Below are positions 51,060 through 59,701 of a DNA stretch of 64,000 nucleotides, piece by piece. Numbering within the stretch: position 1 is the first letter of the stretch; every line of letters begins with the position of its first letter. The position numbers and the translations under genes are program-made. Where the stretch lies: positions 248,001-312,000 of the forward strand of contig CAYIYZ010000001.1 of assembly GCA_964367935.1 (NCBI GenBank), in the 5' to 3' direction. Origin of the DNA: Scatomorpha sp964367935 (lineage in GTDB: Bacteria > Bacillota > Clostridia > Oscillospirales > Oscillospiraceae). The notes under the pieces were generated by a model. The model was given only the letters and a program-made list of their open reading frames with translations, was not told where the DNA came from and searched no databases.

Positions 51060-52964
51060 ATGACGGAACAAAAGGTAAAAAACAGAGGTTGGGTTAAAAA
51101 CGTGGCGATAGTGTTTTTGAGTGTCATGTTAGTGCTGACCTTCTTTTCAAACACTATAATGAACAGGTCTTTGCCCGAGGTCTCGGCACAGTATGTGCAG
51201 TCGGGTAGCATAAGCACGCTAATTAGGGGCAGCGGCAACTTGGAGGCGGCGGAGAGCTATGATCTCATGGCGGAAGACGTGCGCAAGGTGCAGACGGTCT
51301 TGGTGCGTGTTGGGCAGGAGGTAACGGCGGGTGAGGTCGTCATGATCTTAGCCGAGGGTGACAGTGCGGAGCTTGAGGCTGCGGAGTTGGAGCTTGAGAA
51401 CCTGTACTACTCGTACCAGAAGTCACTTATATCGGCAGGTATAGACGGCGGCGGTGAGAGTACAGCGGTCACGAACGCACGTGAGGACTTAGAGGAAGCT
51501 ATAGCGGATGTGGAGCGTCTCGCCTACGCTACGGACTTGGCTGTAGATCAGGCGAAGCAGATGCTCGACCTGGCGACAGCGGAACACGCCGATGCTGTGG
51601 AGGAACTGGAGGACGCCGGCGGCGTGGGTTCGGGCACGGGCGGTGATTATTCTGCTGTTACGTCGGCCTATGATAAGCTTAATGCGGCACGTACGGCGCT
51701 GGATGCTGTTATGATCCAGTACGGCGAGGAGTATTATCTGCTCTCGAAGATAGCGAGCCACTACTATACAACGGAGGCGAGTTATTCACATGCGGCGTAT
51801 ATGCAGTCCTTGGCATCGCAGTATTCACAGGACGGCGCACTTGCGGTAGGCGATCCGACGCCTACGCACGCAGACCTCATACCCGACAACATAAATACGA
51901 ACAATATAAGCGTAACTAATGTGACGAACAATGCGGCAGACCCCGAGTTTATAGATGTAGAGTTTAGCGACCCGACGAAAAACGGTACGTTCAGTAAGTA
52001 CCTTATAGCCGAGGCTTTCGATGAGGTGGACACAGCGGAGGCGGCTATAGACACGGCTGAGGCGGCGGTGCAGTCAGCGGAGGATGCTTATGATGCGAGC
52101 TATTCGCCGTCTAACGCAAGCTTAAAGCGTGCGGTGGACGAGGCGCAGGAGATAATGGACGAGATGCAGGCGGCGTATGATAAGGTCGTGGCGGACAATA
52201 CGGCTTTAGAGTTAGCGGAGACCTCGGTGGATACATATACGGAGACCTTGGAGTCGGCGCTCAACTCGGATCAGCTACAGGGCATAGACCTACAACAGCA
52301 GCTAAGTGCCATAGGTCGTGCGCAGGAGGCTGTAAATGAGCTGCGTGGCGGTGCTGAGGGCGGCGGTGAGGTTATATCGCCGGTAAACGGCATAGTGACG
52401 GCGGTTAACGCTTCGGCAGGTCGTGAGACGAGCACGGACACGCCCTTGGCGGTCATAGAAGTGCCCGACATGGGCTATACGGTTTCCGTACGCGTAACCT
52501 TGGAGCAGTCACGCAATGTGACGGTGGGCGATGAGGTACAGGTTAGCTCGGGCTATTGGGGCTCGGAGCTCTACGGTACGCTGACTGCCATACGACCCGA
52601 CACCTCTGAAGGCTCGAGTGGCGTTAATCAGAACAGGCTACTTGTAGTCGCTGTTGAGGGCGACGTGGAGGCAGGCATGAATGTGGATGTCGCTATAGGC
52701 GAGCGCAGCCAGAACTACGACACCATAGTACCGAATAGCGCCTTGAGGGAGGACTCGAACGGCTCATACGTTTTGACGGTAGTCGCAAAGAGTAGTCCTT
52801 TGGGTAACCGCTATATAGCGACAAGAGTGGATGTAGAAGAGCTTGCAAAGGACGACAACTTCACAGCTGTGAAGGGTGGGCTCGTAGGCTACGATTATGT
52901 AATAACGAATTCGACAGCGCCCATAGAGCCGGGCACACAGGTGAGGATGGCGGATAATACATGA
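51060..52964 (+). CDS. HlyD/MacA-like membrane fusion (adaptor) protein
   Basis: A 634-residue protein with one N-terminal membrane anchor (VAIVFLSVMLVLTFFSN). A lipoyl-like half follows (GSGNLEAAESYDLMAEDVRKV, GQEVTAGEVVMIL). A long coiled-coil or helical section (about 110-420) is rich in alanine and glutamate (LEAAELELENLYYSYQ, DTAEAAIDTAEAAVQSAEDAY). The second lipoyl half and beta barrel come near 430-630 (VISPVNGIVTAVNASAGRE, YTVSVRVTLEQSRNVTVGDEV). It resembles adaptors of MacAB-type or peptide exporters. It sits 17 nt after the permeases and overlaps the next gene by 4 nt. Confidence 0.85.
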   Translation: MTEQKVKNRGWVKNVAIVFLSVMLVLTFFSNTIMNRSLPEVSAQYVQSGSISTLIRGSGNLEAAESYDLMAEDVRKVQTVLVRVGQEVTAGEVVMILAEGDSAELEAAELELENLYYSYQKSLISAGIDGGGESTAVTNAREDLEEAIADVERLAYATDLAVDQAKQMLDLATAEHADAVEELEDAGGVGSGTGGDYSAVTSAYDKLNAARTALDAVMIQYGEEYYLLSKIASHYYTTEASYSHAAYMQSLASQYSQDGALAVGDPTPTHADLIPDNINTNNISVTNVTNNAADPEFIDVEFSDPTKNGTFSKYLIAEAFDEVDTAEAAIDTAEAAVQSAEDAYDASYSPSNASLKRAVDEAQEIMDEMQAAYDKVVADNTALELAETSVDTYTETLESALNSDQLQGIDLQQQLSAIGRAQEAVNELRGGAEGGGEVISPVNGIVTAVNASAGRETSTDTPLAVIEVPDMGYTVSVRVTLEQSRNVTVGDEVQVSSGYWGSELYGTLTAIRPDTSEGSSGVNQNRLLVVAVEGDVEAGMNVDVAIGERSQNYDTIVPNSALREDSNGSYVLTVVAKSSPLGNRYIATRVDVEELAKDDNFTAVKGGLVGYDYVITNSTAPIEPGTQVRMADNT

Positions 52965-54067
52965 CGTTTGTTATAGGTTGGATAAAGCGAAATAGGACAC
53001 GAGCGCTGTTATGGGGCATAAGTGCGTTGCTTGCCATAGCGGGCTTCGTGTTGCTCGCTGTGTTCTATAACTTGGATAATGGACTGGTCGGGCAGACGGT
53101 GGCAGAGCAGTTTCGTGGCGAGTCTGAGATGAACTTCGTGCAGGCGACGGCATTTTTTCCCGTTGGTGCGGAGGGCGACTTCCTACAGGTGAACAGTATG
53201 CGTGATAGCATGGAGGGTAGTTTGTCGGACTCGGGACTGGAACAGCCGGAGAAGGGCTCGTTGTGGATGGATGCGTTCAGTGGCACGACGACGGTGTCGG
53301 TGGCGAGTGAGCGCACGTCCACTAGTGTCACGGCGACTACAGTGGGGGGTGACTGGTTTTACTTTCATCCCATGTACCTAAGGGACGGCCAGTATATAGA
53401 GGAAGATGACCTCATGCACGACAGGGTCGTGATTACGGAGGAGTTGGCGTGGCGACTGTTTGGCTCTATAGAAGTAGCGGGCATGAGTTTTTTCATAGGC
53501 GATGAGCCGTTTATAGTAGCGGGTGTTGTCAGTTACCCCGATAATTTTGCCGAGCAGGACTTGAGAGACGAACAGGGCGGTTTGTACATGCACTATGACA
53601 GGGCGGTCGAGCTTACGGGTGAATCTGCGATCAGCAGCTATGAGCTTGTGTGTGCAGAGCCGATAACAGGCTTCACGGAGAGTCTTTTGACAAATACGTT
53701 TGCCTCCGGAGCGGAGACGGCAAGTCCTTGGGATGCTGTGGTAGTGAGGAATACGGACAGGTTCACGTTTTGGGATTCTGTAGTACGTATAACGGCAGTG
53801 GACGAGCGTGCTGTGGTAGAGAGTGCGGTTACATATCCGGCGTGGGAGAATGCGGCGAGGGTCGTAGAGGACTGGGGCAAGGTCGTGCTGAGCTTTTGCA
53901 TAGCGGCATTTCTGTTCCCGACCTTATTGCTTATCATCTACTTCATAAAGCTTTGTGTGAAGATAAAGCGGGCGTTTGCAGAGCGCATACCCGAGTGGCA
54001 AGAGCGTACTTCGGATAAGATACGTGCAAAGCAGAGGGCACGCATAGAGCGCCGTGAGGCGAAGTGA
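52961..54067 (+). CDS. MacB-core-like membrane protein
   Basis: A 368-residue protein with one membrane helix near residues 15-35 (LLWGISALLAIAGFVLLAVF) and one near 310-335 (VVLSFCIAAFLFPTLLLIIYF). The extracytoplasmic part resembles the MacB periplasmic core domain: VVITEELAWRLFGSIEVAGMSFFIGDEPFIVAGVV. Full MacB-type permeases have four helices and a fused or paired ATPase, so this is a reduced version. The C-terminus is basic (RAKQRARIERREAK). It overlaps the HlyD-like gene by 4 nt, which points to a two-part assembly. Confidence 0.72.
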   Translation: MTFVIGWIKRNRTRALLWGISALLAIAGFVLLAVFYNLDNGLVGQTVAEQFRGESEMNFVQATAFFPVGAEGDFLQVNSMRDSMEGSLSDSGLEQPEKGSLWMDAFSGTTTVSVASERTSTSVTATTVGGDWFYFHPMYLRDGQYIEEDDLMHDRVVITEELAWRLFGSIEVAGMSFFIGDEPFIVAGVVSYPDNFAEQDLRDEQGGLYMHYDRAVELTGESAISSYELVCAEPITGFTESLLTNTFASGAETASPWDAVVVRNTDRFTFWDSVVRITAVDERAVVESAVTYPAWENAARVVEDWGKVVLSFCIAAFLFPTLLLIIYFIKLCVKIKRAFAERIPEWQERTSDKIRAKQRARIERREAK

Positions 54068-54105
54068 TTATATGAAAGATCCCGACATAAGGTGCTGTCA
54101 ATAGA

Positions 54106-54152
54106 GAAACAAACTGTCACTATCAATTTATTTGATAGTGACAGTTTGTTTC
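54106..54152. terminator. 21-bp perfect palindrome after the MacB-like gene
   Basis: GAAACAAACTGTCACTATCAA, a TTTAT loop and its exact complement. It closes the plus-strand operon; T-rich flanks are modest. Confidence 0.75.
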
Positions 54153-54356
54153 AGAGCTTGTCAAAAAAATTGCGGCACCAAACCCTCGTCCTTTGCCGTG
54201 CAAAGATTTTTCAAAAATCACGGCGAGTTGCCTGGTCTGATTTTTGAAAAATGTTAAATTTCATCTGTGGCGGGGCGTGTACACGCCACAGATTCCTATC
54301 GAGGCTCGCAAGCCGAGTTCCCCTAATTGGCGAAAAACAGGTTTTTCGCCAGACTG

Positions 54357-54392
54357 AAACGACACTGTCATCTGACAGTGTCGTTTTTTTTT
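54357..54392 (+). terminator. Strong intrinsic terminator before the MFS gene
   Basis: AAACGACACTGTCA pairs with TGACAGTGTCGTTT and is followed by a run of T to 54392. The T tract faces plus-strand transcription; on the minus strand only three T follow. Confidence 0.85.
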
Positions 54393-54410
54393 AATGTTAA
54401 AGCTAATCGC

Positions 54411-55856
54411 TTATGCAGCAGGTGTTTCTTTCTTAGCGTAGATCTTGGGAAGCATCAAGCAAACCACGATACCTACGATAACGCAAGCTACCTGAATCAT
54501 AGCGGTGGACTTTATGGAGTCAACAGCTGCAGTTACAAGAGCTGCGCCCTGCTCCATGCCCTCTGCCATGTAAGCAGCCATGCCGTTCTGGTAGCCCGAT
54601 GAGAACATCGGAACGAACAGAGCAACACCGAAGGGTGCGGACATGTCACGGAACACGTTGTACGTACCTGCGCCCGAACCTGCAAGAGCAGGATCAAGAC
54701 CGGACAGTGCAACCTTCAAGAAGATTGTAGCGTTTCCGCCGAGTCCGAGTCCGATGAAGAACAAGGAACCGCCGAGCAGTACAAGACCGCTTGTAGCCGT
54801 GAACATCATCTGCATTGCAGCGCCGATAGCAACGAATACTAGTGCAGCAGCAGCAACAACTCTCGGCTCCTTCTTGTCAGCCTGAGGACCAACAACTATC
54901 GTACCAAGTGCCATACCGATGTACATGATGGAAACCGCAAGACCTGCAAGTGTACGGCTACCTGTAGTCAGGATGGAGAAAGTGATTACGTTAGTCATGC
55001 AGGACTGCATGAGACCCTGTGACAAGAACAGAACGATAACGGGCAGTACAAACTGCTTACGTGCCATGAACTTACCATTAAGGATGGGGCTCTGAGCCTT
55101 CTTCTCAACCATAACAAGGATGATGAGAGAAACAGCGCCAACGCCCATAAGTGCCAAAGTAGTTGTGGAGCCCCAGCCCTCACTCTGACCGAAGGTCGGA
55201 ATGCTGAGAACCATGGAGAAGAATATCAGAACGAAGATAGCGCCAACGAAGTCAAAGCCCTGAAGGGTCTTGTTTGTAGCTGCTGTCTTCTCGATCTTAG
55301 CCATGCAGATGACAAGTGCGAGAGCCGATAGGCCAGCGCAGATGTACATAACGGGTCTCCAACCGATGTATGTCATAACGATACCACCGGCGGTCGGTCC
55401 AAAGATAACCATGCTTGTAGAAACGAGCATGTAGATCATGAAGCCCTTACCCATCTTCTCGGGTGGGAACTCCATCATGATGTACGCCATAACCGTGGGA
55501 GCGATACCTGCACTACCTACACCAACGACGAAACGTGATAGCAGTACGAAAGCTAGGCTCTCAGGGCTGATACCGATCATCAGCTGACCTACAGTGTAGA
55601 TGAACAAGCTGACAAGTAGGATCGAACGACGACCGTAAACGTCAGCAAGCTTACCCATGATGGGTGCAAGTGATGCCATACCGAGTGACATTGCGAGTGT
55701 GATAAGAGCTGTTGCGGAAGCCGCATCCAGACCCCAGTCTGCAACGATGTTTGCGGGAACGGCAGCTGTAAAGCCACCACAGAGGCTCATGACCGCTGCT
55801 GCTATAGCAAACGGAACAAAGCCCTTCATGTAATTAGGATTTCTTGGTGCTGTCAT
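54411..55856 (-). CDS. MFS transporter resembling the bile-acid importer BaiG
   Basis: A 481-residue major facilitator with about 14 membrane segments. The 2-3 loop motif is GKLADVYGRRSILL and motif C is IFGPTAGGIVMTY. The N-terminal phrase NPNYMKGFVPFAIAAAVMSL and the block SPILNGKFMARKQFVLPVIV match my recollection of Clostridium scindens BaiG, a proton-coupled bile-acid importer of about 477 residues. It lies 86 nt downstream of a BaiF-like CoA-transferase gene, with a BaiB-like ligase before that. Codon use differs from neighbours: of ten Ile codons in the first ~140, nine are ATC. It could instead import another carboxylate or a drug. ATG with AAAGGGG upstream. Confidence 0.8.
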   Translation of the reverse strand: MTAPRNPNYMKGFVPFAIAAAVMSLCGGFTAAVPANIVADWGLDAASATALITLAMSLGMASLAPIMGKLADVYGRRSILLVSLFIYTVGQLMIGISPESLAFVLLSRFVVGVGSAGIAPTVMAYIMMEFPPEKMGKGFMIYMLVSTSMVIFGPTAGGIVMTYIGWRPVMYICAGLSALALVICMAKIEKTAATNKTLQGFDFVGAIFVLIFFSMVLSIPTFGQSEGWGSTTTLALMGVGAVSLIILVMVEKKAQSPILNGKFMARKQFVLPVIVLFLSQGLMQSCMTNVITFSILTTGSRTLAGLAVSIMYIGMALGTIVVGPQADKKEPRVVAAAALVFVAIGAAMQMMFTATSGLVLLGGSLFFIGLGLGGNATIFLKVALSGLDPALAGSGAGTYNVFRDMSAPFGVALFVPMFSSGYQNGMAAYMAEGMEQGAALVTAAVDSIKSTAMIQVACVIVGIVVCLMLPKIYAKKETPAA

Positions 55857-55942
55857 TAATTTTTTCCCCTTTCACTAAATAAATCCGACCCTAAGCCCTC
55901 ACGAACGAAGGGTCGGAAGTATTATACCAAATGAAACGTTCC

Positions 55943-57247
55943 CTACTTATCCTTTGCCATGAGCTCTCTCATGTGCGGGAACAGCTCTGCTAGACGGTAA
56001 CGTGTCCTTGTGTAGTCCAGATCGAACTCCTTAGTAACGCCCTTCTCTGTGAAGTCCTTGATCTGCTCGTCGGAGTAGCCGAGGTCACGCAGTATGTTCG
56101 TGTTGTTCTGGCCAAACAAAGGTGCGCCCCAGATAAGCTCGGAAGGATGGTTCTTGAACTTGTTAACCATGCCAAGACCCTTAACCTTGCCCATCATCTG
56201 ATCATCCCACTCCATGAACATGCCACGTGCGTTCCAATGAGGATCGTTTGCGCAGTCTGTGAGTGTGTATGCCTTCTGGCAGGGGATCTGATTCTCGAGC
56301 ATGATCTTCTCAACTTCGTCAACAGTATGAGTGTTAACGAACTCAGCCATAGCAGCTTCCATACGACGACCGACATCGCTGTTCATTATCCAGCCTGTCA
56401 TGCCTTCGGGGAACATGGGATCGCCTGTACCCGGTGCGGGTAGGCCTATTAGCGGATAGCCACGTGTTGTTACGCCGGGGCCGTTCATGCCTATGAATAT
56501 TGTGCCGCCGTCCTTGCAGGTGTAGAAGCTAAACAGTGCAGCGATAGCGTCCTTGTTACCTGTACGGGGGTACTCTACGCCGTCCGTGAAGTACTCCATG
56601 GGACGAGTATCCATGATACGTGCAAGTGTCTCGTACTGTGCAACGTCAACAGACTCGCCCTTGCCGGTGCGTAGTGAGTGTACGTAGCAAGCCAGCGCTG
56701 TCCAGCAAGTGTTAAGACCGCAGACATAGTCGCTGAGGTAGGGGCTAACCTTCATTGCCTCTTCGGGAGGTCCGTTGAAGCTCATGTAGCCGGAGAATGC
56801 CTGACCGACCGCATCAAAGGATGCACGGCGGATGTAATCGGGTAAGCCTGTCTGACCGTAGCCAGAAACGTGTACTATTGCGAGCTTCGGATTTACACCC
56901 CAAAGCACATCATCGCCCAAGCCCATCTTCTCGTAAGAGCCGCCCTTGGAGGACTCGATGAATATGTCCGCCCAGTCGATCATCTTCAAGAAAATCTCGC
57001 GTCCCTCGGGAGTCTTAATGTCCGCTACCATTGAAAGCTGGTTCCTGTGGTTTTGAACGTATCCGTAATGTCCGCGTGTTGTATCGGGTGATTTGGGGCC
57101 CTCAAAGTGTACGACCATTGCGCCGCACTCGCCCAACAGACCGCCGCCGAAAGGTCCGGCGATAGCCGTGCCGCAGACGAGAATCTTCACGCCCGCCAAG
57201 GTGCCGAATTCAGGGAAATTCTTCAGTCCCGCGTTTTGTACTTGCAT
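55943..57247 (-). CDS. CaiB/BaiF-type (class III) CoA-transferase
   Basis: Moves coenzyme A between carboxylates through an aspartyl-CoA intermediate. The 434 residues include the family entry FGTLAGVKILVCGTAIAGPFGGGLLGE, IESSKGGSYEKMGL, VHVSGYGQTG, AFSGYMSFNG and the late YLSDYVCGLN block. ESVDVAQYETLARIMD lies in the region equivalent to the family active-site segment. Length and C-terminal extension (LDYTRTRYRLAELFPHM) resemble BaiF more than the roughly 405-residue carnitine enzyme CaiB. The start has an AAAGGAGA site. It lies 69 nt after the acyl-CoA ligase gene, and the MFS gene follows, all on one strand. Confidence 0.85.
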   Translation of the reverse strand: MQVQNAGLKNFPEFGTLAGVKILVCGTAIAGPFGGGLLGECGAMVVHFEGPKSPDTTRGHYGYVQNHRNQLSMVADIKTPEGREIFLKMIDWADIFIESSKGGSYEKMGLGDDVLWGVNPKLAIVHVSGYGQTGLPDYIRRASFDAVGQAFSGYMSFNGPPEEAMKVSPYLSDYVCGLNTCWTALACYVHSLRTGKGESVDVAQYETLARIMDTRPMEYFTDGVEYPRTGNKDAIAALFSFYTCKDGGTIFIGMNGPGVTTRGYPLIGLPAPGTGDPMFPEGMTGWIMNSDVGRRMEAAMAEFVNTHTVDEVEKIMLENQIPCQKAYTLTDCANDPHWNARGMFMEWDDQMMGKVKGLGMVNKFKNHPSELIWGAPLFGQNNTNILRDLGYSDEQIKDFTEKGVTKEFDLDYTRTRYRLAELFPHMRELMAKDK

Positions 57248-57316
57248 ATTAATGTTCTCCTTTCATCTATAAACGGATATATCCGTTTATGCTTATCTAA
57301 AACGAGCTTTTACTCG

Positions 57317-58852
57317 TTAAAGCTTACTCTCGCCATAGCGCTCCATTGCTGCCATGCGATCTGTCAGTTCCTTCCTGTTTACCTTGCCGTTCTCCTTGCG
57401 TGGTATCTCATTTAGAAACTCAAAGGTCTTGGGGATCTTATAAGCCGGTAATATGCTCACCAAAAATTCCCTCAAGCTATGCTCCGTCACATCTCGTCGT
57501 GACTCCACTATTGCGTGTATGCGCCGGCCCCATTCCTCGTCCGGTATTCCTATTACCACAGCGTCCAGAACATCCTCGTTCATTATCAGTGCGTTCTCCA
57601 CCTCGGATGCGAACACATTCTCGCCGCCTGTTACTATCATGTCATTGCGCCTGTCGACGAAGTATAAGTACCCGTCCTCGTCCACATAGCCCAAGTCGCC
57701 CACCGTCCTAAACCCATCTCCGTGCACAGGCAACTGATCGAAATTTAAGTACTGCACAGTGTCCGAAAAATCAGGGCTCTGCATATATATCTCGCCTATC
57801 TCATAAGGCGCAAGCTCATCCATCTGCTCGTTCTTTATGGAGATCTTTCCGGTTATGTTACGACCCACGCTGCCCCTGTGCTTTAGCCACTCGTCGCCCC
57901 TTATATAGGTCATGCCTATGATCTCACTCATAGAGTACATCTCATATACACGCTCGGGCGATAGTAAATCTATCCACTTTTGCTTTAAAAACGGTGAACA
58001 GTAGCCACCGGTATGATAAAGTGCCTCCAGAGATTGTATGCTGTCACGTCTCAAGGTATCGAGTTTAAGCATTCTATACATCAAGGTAGGTACCATAAAT
58101 ATCTGCTGTATCTTATACTTAATAATGCACGAAAGAATGTTCTCAGCGCTCAAACTCTCGGGTATTATCAAGGTGCCACCCATGAACAGACAATTATACG
58201 CCACAGAATGCGGCGCTCCGTGAAACAAGGCACCCGTAAGCAAAACTCGTTGCTTAAAATTTTGGCCGGACATTGATATCCAACTTTTTAGCCCTAAGTC
58301 CGAATTGCCTGCCGGGAAATTCTGCTGTATAAGCTTTAGCTTACCGCTCGTGCCGCCGGACATATTAACCTTGTTCGGTATAGCCACACGATCTTCCGGC
58401 AAATGTGTCGGATAAGAGGCCATCGCCTCATAGAAATCAGCCATGCTTAAGCCCGGTGTATTCTCGCACAGTGCCAAATTAGTGAAGGCATACCTGGGAT
58501 TTATTATCCTACATACCTCCAAAATCTCAGCTATCGGCTGCTTTTCGGAGACCGGCACATAACATGCGCCCACCTTCCAAATAGCTAAAGCCGCCGTTAT
58601 ATGCTCTATACAGTTTTTATAACTCACTAAAACCTTATCGCCCATGCCAACGCCCTGCGAGGCCAAATAATGGGCCATCTTATTGGAGTTGTCCCTAAAC
58701 TCTCGCCATGTCAGCGAAGTTTCAGCACCGCCTCGTGTCACGTACAACAGAGCGATCTCATCGGGTTGCTCCGACGCTACGTATTCAAGCTGCATACCGG
58801 GCGTTACATAATCCGTATCACCTTTGTTGAAAATGTTAAATCTCTGTGACAC
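57317..58852 (-). CDS. BaiB-like acyl-CoA ligase (AMP-binding superfamily)
   Basis: Activates a carboxylic acid with ATP and coenzyme A. The 511 residues run from a GTG start at 58852, which has AAGGGAGG 7 nt upstream; the in-frame ATG at 58873 has no site. Motifs: the AMP-binding P-loop SGGTSGKLK, YEMYSMSEIIG (A5-like), VGDLGYVDEDGYLYFVDRRNDMIVTGGENVFASEVE (A7/A8) and a late Lys in GKVNRKEL for adenylation. Phrases such as TPGMQLEYVASEQPD, LSPERVYEMYSMSE and YIRGDEWLKHRGSVGR resemble what I recall of BaiB, the bile-acid CoA ligase of Clostridium scindens. A generic medium-chain or aryl acid ligase remains possible. A regulatory gap with an inverted repeat lies upstream. Confidence 0.83.
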   Translation of the reverse strand: MSQRFNIFNKGDTDYVTPGMQLEYVASEQPDEIALLYVTRGGAETSLTWREFRDNSNKMAHYLASQGVGMGDKVLVSYKNCIEHITAALAIWKVGACYVPVSEKQPIAEILEVCRIINPRYAFTNLALCENTPGLSMADFYEAMASYPTHLPEDRVAIPNKVNMSGGTSGKLKLIQQNFPAGNSDLGLKSWISMSGQNFKQRVLLTGALFHGAPHSVAYNCLFMGGTLIIPESLSAENILSCIIKYKIQQIFMVPTLMYRMLKLDTLRRDSIQSLEALYHTGGYCSPFLKQKWIDLLSPERVYEMYSMSEIIGMTYIRGDEWLKHRGSVGRNITGKISIKNEQMDELAPYEIGEIYMQSPDFSDTVQYLNFDQLPVHGDGFRTVGDLGYVDEDGYLYFVDRRNDMIVTGGENVFASEVENALIMNEDVLDAVVIGIPDEEWGRRIHAIVESRRDVTEHSLREFLVSILPAYKIPKTFEFLNEIPRKENGKVNRKELTDRMAAMERYGESKL

Positions 58853-59137
58853 AAAGCCACCTCCCTTAAACATATATGCAGATGAACAGTCGAAAACGTT
58901 ATCTTAAAAGGCAAACTATGCACCTTTTGTCATCGCTACAGACACGTTTAGCAAAATATTAACATTGTCTTTGTTGAAAAGGCAGACACTGTTCATCTAT
59001 AGACTCACATAATTCTGTACAAAAAACACGTAAATACAAACTTTTTTGACTATACTAAAAGCACGCTAAAATATAAGCTAAAACGACATGATTCTTGACT
59101 GTATATAGCTGTTTTGTGCTTCGAAGCATACAAAAAC
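58853..59137. promoter_or_regulatory. Regulatory gap upstream of the BaiB-like ligase gene
   Basis: This 285-bp gene-free region has a perfect 11-bp inverted repeat: AGATGAACAGT at 58880-58890 and ACTGTTCATCT at 58988-58998, centres about 108 bp apart. It also contains AAAAGGCAAAC and AAAAGGCAGAC, close direct repeats near 58905 and 58977, and a TGCTTCGAAGCA palindrome at 59117-59128. The promoter was not located with confidence; TTGTAC with TATAGA on the minus strand near 59022-58997 is weak. Likely binding sites for the upstream AraC-type regulator are inferred from position. Confidence 0.45.
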
Positions 59138-59701
59138 TTAAGCAGGTTCGGGAGCGTTTGCACATCTGCGTTCCTTCGCCAATTTACGCTCACGCAGCAA
59201 AATGCCATACAATCGCAAAAGCGCCAAGTACCGCTTATCCAAGGTCGTATTTTTAGCTTTTTTGGCCTTCTCGGGATCAACGGCACGCAAGAGCTTCTCG
59301 ACCTTGTCGGCATTCTCCTCATCTAAATATACCGAAGGCGGAGCGTAGGGCATACTCAAGCTCTTCTCGGAATTGTACGGACAAGCACTGATGTAGAGGC
59401 TAGAGCCGGTTGAGTACCGACATTCGTGTATCACTAAAGGATCACCCTTGTCGGGCGCTAACATGTAATAGTGGAAGGGACACACGCACATGAACAGTCC
59501 ACGTCGTGCTTCGAACTCCTTGGCATTTACCACTATTTTACCCTTGCCCGAGCTGACAAAGATTAAAATCATGTCATCATGCTGAGTAAAAGGCACAGGG
59601 TATATAGCCTTGCGCACGCCGGACTCTATGTCTATCGGTAATATAAGATTTGAATAGTAGTCACGACTAAAGTAAAAATTAGAATACTTCTCAGGCATCA
59701 T
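59138..59701 (-). CDS. Stand-alone AraC-like sensor (cupin) domain, no HTH
   Basis: A 187-residue protein that resembles only the N-terminal sensory half of the AraC regulator beside it: an MILIFVSSGKGKIVVNAKEFEARRG-type beta-barrel phrase, then FMCVCPFHYYML, matching the GKITINGVTFSLAQGTFCWLQHYHVF pattern of the neighbour. There is no helix-turn-helix. The C-terminus is a charged helix (RKLAKERR). Start ATG overlaps the stop of the AraC gene as TGATG, so the two are translationally coupled. It could bind the same ligand, sequester it, or partner the regulator. No enzymatic motif. Function unknown. Confidence 0.75.
   Translation of the reverse strand: MMPEKYSNFYFSRDYYSNLILPIDIESGVRKAIYPVPFTQHDDMILIFVSSGKGKIVVNAKEFEARRGLFMCVCPFHYYMLAPDKGDPLVIHECRYSTGSSLYISACPYNSEKSLSMPYAPPSVYLDEENADKVEKLLRAVDPEKAKKAKNTTLDKRYLALLRLYGILLRERKLAKERRCANAPEPA

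Larger units (their letters stand above)
54068..54410. other. Gene-free region with five hairpins
   Basis: No gene is seen in these 343 bp. It contains a 21-bp perfect inverted repeat (54106-54152). It also has a CTGTGGCG/CGCCACAG hairpin (54272-54299), a GGCTCGCAAGCC hairpin (54302-54313), and a GGCGAAAAAC/GTTTTTCGCC hairpin (54329-54350). The CACTGTCA/TGACAGTG hairpin with a T9 run (54357-54392) comes last. The 54175-54260 part carries a GATTTTTCAAAAATC motif and a TGATTTTTGAAAAATG motif akin to those in the 77-bp repeats. Confidence 0.65.

Noticed and set aside
54411..55856. Multidrug exporter call for the MFS gene
   Set aside because: Neighbouring CoA-transferase and ligase genes and BaiG-like phrases make an importer of a carboxylate more likely, though export is not excluded.
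58853..59137. Possible small RNA or tRNA in the gap before the ligase gene
   Set aside because: No cloverleaf or tRNA consensus was found; the hairpin-like arms are too far apart for a compact RNA.
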